Origin: Pseudoselenomonas ruminis
GTDB taxonomy: Bacteria; Bacillota; Negativicutes; Selenomonadales; Selenomonadaceae
Assembly: GCF_008271295.1 (NCBI RefSeq)
Contig: NZ_VTOY01000012.1
Location: 1-60,262 of the forward strand
Direction of reading: 5' to 3'
DNA: 60,262 nt
This document shows, in pieces, positions 16,501 to 23,558 of the stretch. Within the stretch, counting starts at the first letter, position 1, and every line of letters begins with the position of its first letter. The notes under the pieces are model-generated. The model had not been told where the DNA came from. It worked only from the letters and a program-made list of their open reading frames with translations, and searched no databases. A program made the translations under genes and the position numbers.

Positions 16501-17441
16501 ACGGGATTACCCTCCTTTATTTTCACCAGATATTTCTCAGCCAGCAAGGCTGCTGCCGTGCCATCGGCAGCGGCGGTAGTCAGCTGGCGTATTTCCTTTT
16601 CCCGCACATCGCCGGCGGCAAAAACGCCGGGGATAGCTGTGCGGCAATCCTCCCCTGCCTCGACACGGCCAGCGGGAGTCAGTGGCAGTTCTTCCTTATA
16701 TAGCTCTGTATTGGGCACCACACCGATATTGACGAAAATGCCGTCCACCGGCAGGCTGCGGAGCTTTCCCGAAACCTTATCCAGCACCTCAATGCTCTCC
16801 AGACGGCCCTCGCCCTGCAGACTCTTGATTTCCGTCTGCAGGAAGATTTCTGCCTTGGGATTTTCCTTTAACCGTTTTTGGGAGACTTCATCGGCCCGGA
16901 AATCCGAACGGTGTATCAGATAGAGCTTGCTGGCATACTTACTGAGGAAATTGGCGGCATCCACAGCCGCATTGCCACCACCCATAACGGCGATGACCTT
17001 ATCCTGATACATGTGTCCATCACAGAGTTCACAATAATGCACGCCTTTGCCAGCAAACCTTTTCTCCTCCGGCAGGGGCAGCTTGCGGCGATTCATACCC
17101 GAGGCGATGATAACGGCATCGGCCTCATAGATATGCTCCTCCGTCTCCACCAGTTTGGGCTGCCCCTTCAAGGTGACCTTCACGATAGAGTCAAACTCAT
17201 CGATGACCGCCCCAAAGCTCTCTGCTTGCTGCTGCAGGGTGCCCATGAGCTCCTTGCCGGAAACTTTGGCAAAGCCAGGATAATTCTCAATGCCTGCAGC
17301 ATTGGCAATCTGTCCGCCTACAATGCCATTTTCCAGCACCAGCACATCCAGATTCATGCGTCCGGCATAGAGTGCTGCGGTCAGCCCTGCCATGCCTGCA
17401 CCAATAATGACTATATCCTTGTGGATACGTTTTTTCTCCAT
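16494..17441 (-). CDS. trxB: Thioredoxin reductase (TrxB family)
   Basis: This 315-residue flavoprotein has a FAD-binding GAGMAG (14-19), the redox pair CELC (137-140) and NADPH-binding GGGNAAVDAA (154-163), ending with the FAD motif GVFAAGDVRE. The length is normal for low-molecular-weight TrxB. The CELC variant (CATC is the commonest) and co-transcription with a CPWC redoxin suggest it reduces that redoxin rather than, or as well as, classical thioredoxin. The gap to rubrerythrin is 45 nt. Confidence 0.9.
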   Translation of the reverse strand: MEKKRIHKDIVIIGAGMAGLTAALYAGRMNLDVLVLENGIVGGQIANAAGIENYPGFAKVSGKELMGTLQQQAESFGAVIDEFDSIVKVTLKGQPKLVETEEHIYEADAVIIASGMNRRKLPLPEEKRFAGKGVHYCELCDGHMYQDKVIAVMGGGNAAVDAANFLSKYASKLYLIHRSDFRADEVSQKRLKENPKAEIFLQTEIKSLQGEGRLESIEVLDKVSGKLRSLPVDGIFVNIGVVPNTELYKEELPLTPAGRVEAGEDCRTAIPGVFAAGDVREKEIRQLTTAAADGTAAALLAEKYLVKIKEGNPVW

Positions 17442-17486
17442 ACCATCAGCTCCTTGTCTCTACATGCCAATCATCGAATAGAAATA

Positions 17487-18029
17487 TTATTTAGCTTCCT
17501 GGAAAACACTCTTGAGCTGGCCGCAGAGGGGGCAGACGTAATCGTCCGGCTCATCATTGATATCCCCTTCATGCTCGAAGCCGCAGACAGGGCAGATATA
17601 GACTTTCCCCGCGGGAGCTTTTTTCTCCGGCTGATATTTTTCCAGAATCCTGCCGATAACTACGCCATGATGGCCTTCCTGCTTGGCAAAGATTTCCATC
17701 TCATCGGCAGCCTCGGCAAAACCTGCCGCCCTTACTTTATCGGCCACGGCCTTGACCTGTGCCTCGCCATTTGTTTCTGCTTTCTGCACCGTACGCAGGA
17801 GGTTCCAGAAATCCTGCGGATACTTGCCATTCATCACAGCGTAGAATCCGGCATGAACAGCTTCCTGGTTGGCAGATTCAATGAGCTCAGCCGCAACATC
17901 GTCATAGCCCTGTTCCTTAGCTAAACGGGCCAGCGCGTAATACATCATGGTGCCATTGGCCTCAGCCTGCATGATAGCCTTCATCGTGTTCTCAAGATCC
18001 GTCCCCTTCGTCAGTCCGTAAATGCTCAT
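17487..18029 (-). CDS. Rubrerythrin
   Basis: This 180-residue non-haem iron protein reduces hydrogen peroxide in anaerobes. The ferritin-like four-helix part (residues 1-140) contains EANGTMMYYALARLAKEQG and ESANQEAVHAGF with the di-iron glutamates. The C-terminal rubredoxin-like domain carries CPVC and CPLC pairs. ATG 18029 has AGGAGG eight bases upstream; the longer frame has no ribosome site. It is first in the peroxide operon, behind a consensus promoter overlapped by a perfect 26-bp palindrome. Confidence 0.94.
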   Translation of the reverse strand: MSIYGLTKGTDLENTMKAIMQAEANGTMMYYALARLAKEQGYDDVAAELIESANQEAVHAGFYAVMNGKYPQDFWNLLRTVQKAETNGEAQVKAVADKVRAAGFAEAADEMEIFAKQEGHHGVVIGRILEKYQPEKKAPAGKVYICPVCGFEHEGDINDEPDDYVCPLCGQLKSVFQEAK

Positions 18030-18114
18030 AATGTTTTCCTCCTTAAATGCCATGCACCAAGCGGGCAATTCTGCACAGGACGCTTCAAGTCCTTAATTTC
18101 ATCTTACACGCTTT

Positions 18115-18142
18115 ATTATACAGCCAAATTCCATTTTGTCAA
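18115..18142 (-). promoter_or_regulatory. Promoter of the rbr-trxB-grx-gpx operon
   Basis: On the minus strand TTGACA (18137-18142), a 16-nt spacer and TATAAT (18115-18120) match consensus. The palindrome 18126-18151 covers its -35 box and spacer. Confidence 0.85.
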
Positions 18143-18151
18143 ATGGAATTT
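18126..18151. promoter_or_regulatory. 26-bp palindromic operator in the rbr/ohrR divergent region
   Basis: AAATTCCATTT (18126-18136), TGTC and AAATGGAATTT (18141-18151) form a perfect 11-4-11 inverted repeat. It blocks the rbr promoter and ends 13 nt before the ohrR -35 box. OhrR is the obvious candidate binder, although the sequence differs from the B. subtilis OhrR box as I recall it. Confidence 0.7.
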
Positions 18152-18163
18152 TTTAAATCTCAT

Positions 18164-18192
18164 TTGATTTGATATCAATAGGATGGTAGAAT
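18164..18192 (+). promoter_or_regulatory. ohrR promoter
   Basis: TTGATT (18164-18169), a 17-nt spacer and TAGAAT (18187-18192) lie about 42 nt before the ohrR start. Confidence 0.6.
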
Positions 18193-18233
18193 AGATGCTA
18201 GAAAAATTCACTTGTAACATTAAGGAGTAAACT

Positions 18234-18689
18234 ATGAGTAACAAACCGACTTGCGACCCACTGCTGCTGGAAAACCAGTTATGTTTTCCACTATATGCCT
18301 GTGCCAGGAAAATCGTCGCGGCCTATACCCCTTTCCTGAAGGAACTTGGTCTTACCTATCCCCAATACATCACCATGATGGTGCTTTGGCAATATAATAA
18401 AATTTCCATGCGCGACCTCGGCAAACTTCTTTATCTCGATTCCGGAACGCTGACTCCGCTGCTGAAAAAATTGGAAGCCATGGGCTACCTCAAAAGATAT
18501 CGCAATCCAGAAGATGAACGCATCCTCATGGTTTCCATCACCGATAAGGGAACGGCCCTCCGGAACGATGCGGAGAAAGTACCCTACCAAATGGGATGTC
18601 TTGTCAACCAAAAGGGCGAACTATTCGCCAGCGAAGAGGTTGATAAATTGAAAGAACAACTTTATCAGATTATCCATGCATTAGCGTAA
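18234..18689 (+). CDS. ohrR: OhrR-type MarR-family peroxide-sensing regulator
   Basis: This 151-residue winged-helix repressor contains ENQLCFPLYACARK, which places the reactive cysteine at Cys17 as in OhrR. LTYPQYITMMVLW and LYLDSGTLTPLLKKLE form the OhrR DNA-binding region, with DERILMV in the wing. Other cysteines at 7, 23 and 120 leave open a two-Cys mechanism as in Xanthomonas OhrR. AAGGAG lies six bases before the ATG. No ohr gene is adjacent; instead it is divergent from the rubrerythrin operon, so it probably represses that operon and itself until an organic peroxide oxidises it. Confidence 0.88.
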   Translation: MSNKPTCDPLLLENQLCFPLYACARKIVAAYTPFLKELGLTYPQYITMMVLWQYNKISMRDLGKLLYLDSGTLTPLLKKLEAMGYLKRYRNPEDERILMVSITDKGTALRNDAEKVPYQMGCLVNQKGELFASEEVDKLKEQLYQIIHALA

Positions 18690-18709
18690 TTTACAGTCCT
18701 ACCTTTTTC

Positions 18710-18738
18710 TTGCCACCAGCAACATTTGTGTTTATAAT
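18710..18738 (+). promoter_or_regulatory. nadABC promoter
   Basis: TTGCCA (18710-18715), a 17-nt spacer and TATAAT (18733-18738). The -10 box touches the palindrome at 18736-18775. Confidence 0.75.
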
Positions 18739-18775
18739 AATATTGTCTGCTGTCATGACAGTAGACAATATTATT
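18736..18775. promoter_or_regulatory. 40-bp palindromic operator of nadABC
   Basis: AATAATATTGTCTGCTGTCA and TGACAGTAGACAATATTATT are inverted copies with one mismatch. The dyad starts in the -10 box and covers the transcription start, so bound protein would block initiation. The CTGTCATGACAG core recalls the NiaR (YrxA) type of NAD-biosynthesis operator in Firmicutes; this assignment is from memory. Confidence 0.75.
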
Positions 18776-18800
18776 TACTTTACAAAAATGGAGCGTTACT

Positions 18801-19709
18801 ATGGAAGATATCATCGACGAAATCATGCGGCTGAAAAAAGAGCGCAATGCAATTATCCTTGCCCATGTCTACCAGCCAGAAGAAATCCAGGAAATTGCCG
18901 ATTTCACTGGCGACTCCTACGGGCTTTCCCGTCAGGCGGCCGAAACGGATGCTGACGTTATCGTATTCGCCGGCGTCCGCTTCATGGCCGAAACCGCCAA
19001 CATCCTGTCGCCAGACAAAATCACCCTGCTGCCAGCCGCTGATGCAGGCTGCCAGATGTTCACTGACGCCATCGAGGGACAGGTTCGTCAGGCCAAAATT
19101 GACAATCCTCATGCCCTCATCGTCTCCTATGTGAATACGCCGGCTTCGGTCAAAGCCATGAGCGACATCTGCTGCACCTCCTCCAATGCCGCCGCAGTAG
19201 TCGATTCACTTCCGAAAGACAAAGAAGTCATCTTCGTCCCGGACCGCAACCTCGCTTCCTGGGCCGAGGAGCAGTGCAACCGCACCCTGCTCAAATGGCA
19301 GGGTGGCTGTCCGATTCACGGAATGCTCACCGTAACCGATATCCGCATGGCCAAAATCAAATATCCAAATGCCTTAGTTCTCATGCACCCCGAATGCCGC
19401 GCCGAGGTCCGCGAACTGGCCGACTACGTCGGCAGTACCAGTGGCATCATAAAGTACGCAGAAAAAAGCGAAGCCACAGAATTCATCATCGCCACCGAGG
19501 AAGGTGTCCTGTATGAACTGTCTGAGCGCTGCCCAAACAAACAATTCCACCTGGCCTCCCGCCGCCTGCTTTGCACCAACATGAAGAAAACCACCTTGGA
19601 AAAAGTACGCGACGCCCTAAAAACGCTGGAACCACGCGTTATCGTTCCCGACGAGATCCGGGAACGCTCCGCCGCCGCGCTGGAAAAAATGCTTGCAATA
19701 AAGGGGTAA
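18801..19709 (+). CDS. nadA: Quinolinate synthase
   Basis: This 302-residue [4Fe-4S] enzyme condenses iminoaspartate with dihydroxyacetone phosphate to quinolinate. Cluster cysteines are seen in DAGCQM (Cys84), HPECRAEV (about 200) and SERCPNKQ (about 256). AHVYQPEEIQEIADFTGDS is the N-terminal substrate segment, and the length fits the short NadA form. Its own promoter and palindromic operator lie just upstream, and nadB follows after 6 nt. Confidence 0.95.
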   Translation: MEDIIDEIMRLKKERNAIILAHVYQPEEIQEIADFTGDSYGLSRQAAETDADVIVFAGVRFMAETANILSPDKITLLPAADAGCQMFTDAIEGQVRQAKIDNPHALIVSYVNTPASVKAMSDICCTSSNAAAVVDSLPKDKEVIFVPDRNLASWAEEQCNRTLLKWQGGCPIHGMLTVTDIRMAKIKYPNALVLMHPECRAEVRELADYVGSTSGIIKYAEKSEATEFIIATEEGVLYELSERCPNKQFHLASRRLLCTNMKKTTLEKVRDALKTLEPRVIVPDEIRERSAAALEKMLAIKG

Positions 19710-19715
19710 TGAACA

Positions 19716-21359
19716 ATGCAGCGCTATTTGATGAATTTTAACACCCGCAATATGGAAACCCGCAACACCGAATGCCTGGTCGTTGGCTCTGGCGTCGCGG
19801 GCCTTACGGCAGCCATCCAGCTGGCACGTCACGGCCACCATGTACTGCTCGCCGTCCGCGATACCCTTGCGGACAGCAACACCGCCAAGGCACAAGGCGG
19901 AATTGCCGCCTCCTTCGGCAAAGATGACAATCCCGCCCTTCATCTGCAGGATACCCTCACCGCTGGCGCCGGACTAAGCGACGAATCGGTATCCCAACTG
20001 GTCGTGACCGAAGGTCCTGACGACATCCGCTGGCTGGCAAATAACGGCGCCGAATTCGACCGTACCGAGGATGGCTCCCTCGCACTAGGGCGCGAGGGCT
20101 GTCACAGCCGCAACCGCATCGTCCACAGTCATGGTGACGCTACCGGTGCCGAAGTTGCCCGCGCCTTAACGGTACTAGCCGCCACCGAACCAAACATCCG
20201 CACTCTGGAAGGCTGTTATATCGTTGACCTGCTCACTCATGAAGGCCGCTGCTATGGGGCCATTTCCCTCTGGCACGGACGGAAAATCTGTCTGCGCGCC
20301 CAGCATACGGTACTGGCTACCGGCGGACTTGGCCGCCTATTTCTGCACACCACCAATCCGGAAGGGGCCACAGGCAGCGGCACAGCCCTTGCCGTTCGGG
20401 CAGGCGCCACGGTTGCCGATATGGAATTCGTACAATTCCATCCTACGGCACTGGCACTTCCCGGCTGCCCGAATTTCCTGATTTCTGAAGCCGTCCGCGG
20501 TGCTGGTGCGCATCTCGTCAATCTTGACGGAAAGCGCTTCATGCCAGCCCTTCACCCCATGGCCGAACTCGCCCCGCGCGACGTAGTAGCGCGCTGCATC
20601 TTCCAAGAGATGACCAAAGCCAATGCTACCCATATCTGGCTTGATGCCCGCCATATCAAAAATGCCGCCAAACTCTTTCCCATGATTGCCGCCACCTGCC
20701 GTGAATACGGCGTCGATATCGAAAACGATTTAATCCCCATCGCTCCAGCCGCTCACTATATGATGGGTGGGATCAAAACGGACACCTGGGGACGCACGAA
20801 TCTAAAGGGCCTCTACGCCTGCGGCGAAGCCGCCTGCACGGGCCTGCAGGGAGCCAACCGCCTGGCCAGCAACAGCCTGCTCGAAGGCTTGGTATTCGGC
20901 CGCCGCGCTGCCACCATTATCGGCAAGACACGATTGCCACAGGCCGACCGCGGCCTCTATTGGCAGGAAGAAAATCTCTCCGAAGCCCCCTTAGAATCGG
21001 TCACGGAGGATTGCCGCCGCAGTCAGGAAATCATGAGCCGCTATCTCGGAATCACGCGCAATGCCGCCGATCTTACCCGTGGGAAGGAAAAAATACTAGA
21101 TCTTACGAAACGTTACGAAGGCTGTGCCGCCCACACGCCAGAGGAACTTGACCTGCGCGCCCGCCTGACCTGCGACCTGCTGGTTGTCCATGCAGCCATG
21201 CGCCGCCAAGAGAGCCGCGGCGCACATTACCGCAGCGATTTTCCCCAAAAAGACGACGCCTACCGGAAGCACTTCAGTGATACGCGGCCTGTATACGACG
21301 ATGCCCAAAACATAAAGGAAGAAAAAACAGCAGCCGCCGCCATCGGCTTTGCCCTATAA
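19716..21359 (+). CDS. nadB: L-aspartate oxidase
   Basis: This 547-residue flavoprotein oxidises L-aspartate to iminoaspartate for NadA. In anaerobes fumarate is the likely electron acceptor. Motifs are the FAD site GSGVAGLTAA, AQGGIAAS, EFVQFHPTALALPG, GAHLVNLDGKRFMP, the FAD-binding LASNSLLEGLVFGRRAA, and a C-terminal helical domain. The start overlaps an AAGGGG site at the end of nadA. It draws aspartate from the same pool as aspartase elsewhere in the window. Confidence 0.95.
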   Translation: MQRYLMNFNTRNMETRNTECLVVGSGVAGLTAAIQLARHGHHVLLAVRDTLADSNTAKAQGGIAASFGKDDNPALHLQDTLTAGAGLSDESVSQLVVTEGPDDIRWLANNGAEFDRTEDGSLALGREGCHSRNRIVHSHGDATGAEVARALTVLAATEPNIRTLEGCYIVDLLTHEGRCYGAISLWHGRKICLRAQHTVLATGGLGRLFLHTTNPEGATGSGTALAVRAGATVADMEFVQFHPTALALPGCPNFLISEAVRGAGAHLVNLDGKRFMPALHPMAELAPRDVVARCIFQEMTKANATHIWLDARHIKNAAKLFPMIAATCREYGVDIENDLIPIAPAAHYMMGGIKTDTWGRTNLKGLYACGEAACTGLQGANRLASNSLLEGLVFGRRAATIIGKTRLPQADRGLYWQEENLSEAPLESVTEDCRRSQEIMSRYLGITRNAADLTRGKEKILDLTKRYEGCAAHTPEELDLRARLTCDLLVVHAAMRRQESRGAHYRSDFPQKDDAYRKHFSDTRPVYDDAQNIKEEKTAAAAIGFAL

Positions 21360-21377
21360 CGAAAGGAAAATTCAACT

Positions 21378-22217
21378 ATGACCATGTTAGACCTCGATTC
21401 CAAAATCATCGCTTGGCTCCAGGAAGATATTGGCAGCGGTGACATTACCAGCCTTGCCACCGTTCCCGAAACTGCCACCGCCCATGCCATCATCCACGCC
21501 AAGGATACCGGCATCCTCGCTGGTATCGAAATCGCCCAGCGCGTCTTTACGCTGCTTGACCCCACGATAAAATTCGCCGCCCAGCTCGAAGACGGTGCCG
21601 AACTCACCCCCGCCTCTGTCATTGCCACCATCGATGGCAAGGCTCGCACCCTGCTGTCCGGTGAGCGGCTGGCCCTAAACCTTTTGCAGCACCTGTCGGG
21701 GGTTGCCACCCGCACCCATAAACTCGCCGCCATCGCCGCACCCTTTGGCGCCAAACTCGTCGACACGCGCAAGACCACGCCGGGCCTGCGCCTGCTGGAT
21801 AAATACGCCGTCAAAGTCGGCGGCGGTGCCAACCACCGTCTCGGCCTCTACGATGCCATCCTCATCAAGGACAACCACATCCAGGTAGCCGGCGGCATCA
21901 AAGAAGCCCTTGACCGTGCCCATGCCTATGCCTCCCATATGACCAAAATCGAAATCGAAGTGGAAGATATCGCAGGCGTCAAGGAAGCCCTCGAAGGCGG
22001 CGCCGATGTCATCATGCTGGATAATATGGCCCCGGCCAAGATGGCCGAAGCTGTAAAACTCATCGACCACCGCGCCATTGTCGAAGCCTCTGGCGGCATC
22101 GACGAAACCACCCTTGCCGCAGCCGCCCAAAGCGGCGTCGACATCATCTCTGTCGGAGCACTCACCCACAGCGTCAAAGCCCTCGATATCAGCATGGATA
22201 TCGGCGAAATCAAATAA
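21378..22217 (+). CDS. nadC: Nicotinate-nucleotide pyrophosphorylase (carboxylating)
   Basis: This 279-residue quinolinate phosphoribosyltransferase makes nicotinate mononucleotide from quinolinate and PRPP. It has the N-terminal EDIGSGDITS, SGERLALNLLQHLSGVAT, DTRKTTPGLR, KVGGGANHRLGLYDAILIKD and the C-terminal ASGGIDE motif. AAAGGA precedes the ATG by 11 nt, and the gap to nadB is 18 nt. It is the last gene of nadABC; a non-coding repeat element follows. Confidence 0.96.
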   Translation: MTMLDLDSKIIAWLQEDIGSGDITSLATVPETATAHAIIHAKDTGILAGIEIAQRVFTLLDPTIKFAAQLEDGAELTPASVIATIDGKARTLLSGERLALNLLQHLSGVATRTHKLAAIAAPFGAKLVDTRKTTPGLRLLDKYAVKVGGGANHRLGLYDAILIKDNHIQVAGGIKEALDRAHAYASHMTKIEIEVEDIAGVKEALEGGADVIMLDNMAPAKMAEAVKLIDHRAIVEASGGIDETTLAAAAQSGVDIISVGALTHSVKALDISMDIGEIK

Positions 22218-22264
22218 TCAAAAAGAGACGGTGAAAAATCCCTTTACGGTGACATAAAATACAG

Positions 22265-22308
22265 AAGCCCCCATAAGTTAGATTGATTCGTCTAACTTAT
22301 GGGGGCTT
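22265..22308. repeat. 18-bp-stem hairpin, part of dispersed repeat
   Basis: AAGCCCCCATAAGTTAGA / TCTAACTTATGGGGGCTT is a perfect inverted repeat with loop TTGATTCG. It corresponds to the inner hairpin of the window-edge copy (42-75) in reverse orientation. It may also end the nadABC transcript, though the T-tract is weak. Confidence 0.75.
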
Positions 22309-22389
22309 CCTGTGAAATTATCCATATACATTTTACAAATTACAGTTTGCAGGGGAGTAGTACCCAGTTCGTATTCGAGGTAAGTCGCC

Positions 22390-22588
22390 GGCGGCGGGGG
22401 CCCCAGTACCAACGCTCCACCGGTGACAACTCGCTACAAGAAATTTTTGCCTTTTAATTAAGAGTTGGAAAACAGTTAAACGCGCTTCGCTTGGACGAAA
22501 CTGCTTTTCCAACGAGAACGCAGGCAAAAATTTCTTGCTTCACGCGGAACGTCAAGGCTACGCTTATGGTACTGGGGCCCCCGCCGCC
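22390..22588. repeat. Large hairpin A
   Basis: The outer 22-bp arms (22390-22411 and 22567-22588) are perfect inverted copies ending in CCCCAGTACCA. The inner arms CAAGAAATTTTTGCC (22437-22451) / GGCAAAAATTTCTTG (22523-22537) are perfect, and GTTGGAAAACAGTT / AACTGCTTTTCCAAC pair with one bulge. Confidence 0.85.
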
Positions 22589-22657
22589 TCGGTTAGAGTC
22601 GGCACGAATTGCTGCGCCCTCGGAGGGTGCAGCCCTACGAAACTTGCCACAGACTCA

Positions 22658-22858
22658 GCCGCCGCTAGGGGCAGTGCCATAAACGAAGCGTTTGATGTTT
22701 TTCGTGAAGAACGAAATTTTTATCCTCACCGTTCGTCGAAAAATTGCTACCGTTCAAGCGAAGCGCGTTTTGCAACTTTTTCGATGCTTAATTAAAGATA
22801 AAAATTTCGTTTAGAAAAACATCTCCCGCGTAGTGTTGGCACTGCCCCTAGCGGCGGC
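22658..22858. repeat. Large hairpin B
   Basis: The outer 21-bp arms (22658-22678 and 22838-22858) are perfect and contain CTAGGGGCAGTGCC. The inner arms GATGTTTTTC / GAAAAACATC and ACGAAATTTTTATC / GATAAAAATTTCGT are perfect, and TCGAAAAATTGC pairs with GCAACTTTTTCGA. Confidence 0.85.
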
Positions 22859-22925
22859 GAAGAGTTGCTTCGAATGAGATTCGTGTAACCTACAAACTGC
22901 AATTTTGCAGCCTTCTTTTCATCCC

Positions 22926-23417
22926 TCAGTCCAGATAATACGACAGGGCATACCCTAATCTGCCATTATATTCCACATAATAAAAGCCATTTTCCGCCTG
23001 TTTGACAAAGCGTACCTGTGCCCCTCGCGGAATGCGGGCTGCCACTGGTGCCTCCGTCGACGGTTCCGTGCGCAAGCTGATCCACTCATTGCAGTTGACC
23101 ACGCGATACAACGTCCATTTCGGCGTCAGATAGCTATAGAGAACATACCCGCGCCGTCCCTGATACCGCACATGCGCAAATACCATCTCATTGTAACACG
23201 GGTCATTGTCATCGATAATCGTTACCTTCGCCCCCAGCGGAATCCGCTCGAGCACCGGCGCTTCCGTCGACGCATACGACCGCAGGCTGACCCAGCTTTC
23301 GCAGTTGGTCACATACATGCCACCCTCGGTATTAATCCCGCACATTGCAGCATCTCCCGCCTGCGGAAAAAGCAGAAATCCGGCCAGCATCATCATTGCT
23401 AAAAATACTTTTTTCAA
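22926..23417 (-). CDS. Secreted protein with two bacterial SH3 domains
   Basis: This protein of about 163 residues has an N-terminal signal peptide (hydrophobic segment AMMMLAGFLLFPQ, cleavage after GDA) and two tandem SH3b units. Each opens with a similar phrase (NCESWVSLRSYASTEAPVLERIPLGA, quoted here only to NCESWVSLRSYASTEA, and NCNEWISLRTEPSTEA). SH3b domains bind peptidoglycan or peptides. I chose the TTG at 23417 because GGAGG lies eight bases upstream and the product then starts MKKVFLAMM; the in-frame ATG at 23423 is only two bases from the ribosome site. The function beyond cell-envelope binding is unknown. Confidence 0.75.
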   Translation of the reverse strand: MKKVFLAMMMLAGFLLFPQAGDAAMCGINTEGGMYVTNCESWVSLRSYASTEAPVLERIPLGAKVTIIDDNDPCYNEMVFAHVRYQGRRGYVLYSYLTPKWTLYRVVNCNEWISLRTEPSTEAPVAARIPRGAQVRFVKQAENGFYYVEYNGRLGYALSYYLD

Positions 23418-23490
23418 AATCATTTCCTCCCCTATTGCGATTTGATTCCCTAGTAGTAATTCTTCATCAGCAGGCAAATCCCTGCGAAAA

Positions 23491-23532
23491 AGCCCTTGAA
23501 AAAAGGCTATGCTTCCTTTTCCCAAGGGCTTT
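23491..23532 (-). terminator. ptsI terminator
   Basis: The outer stem AAGCCCTTG / CAAGGGCTT and inner stem AAAAAGG / CCTTTT are followed by TTTTT on the minus strand, just after the ptsI stop. Confidence 0.85.
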
Positions 23533-23558
23533 TATTTCAAGCGATATAAAGTTTGTTC

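Larger units (their letters stand above)
22331..22910. repeat. Non-coding 580-bp element with inverted termini and two giant hairpins
   Basis: The stretch between nadC and the SH3 gene (22218-22925) holds no credible gene. Its left terminus ACAAATTACAGTTTG and right terminus CAAACTGCAATTTTG (22893-22907) are imperfect inverted repeats. Inside are two long hairpins of about 200 nt each (22390-22588 and 22658-22858), whose loops are related in inverted orientation (AAACGCGCTTCGCTTG against CAAGCGAAGCGCGTTT). It resembles a MITE-like mobile or structural repeat; no transposase is present. Confidence 0.7.

Noticed and set aside
22218-22925. Hairpin-rich region considered as a CRISPR array or tRNA cluster
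   Set aside because: No regular direct repeats with spacers and no tRNA fold; the pattern is nested inverted repeats only.
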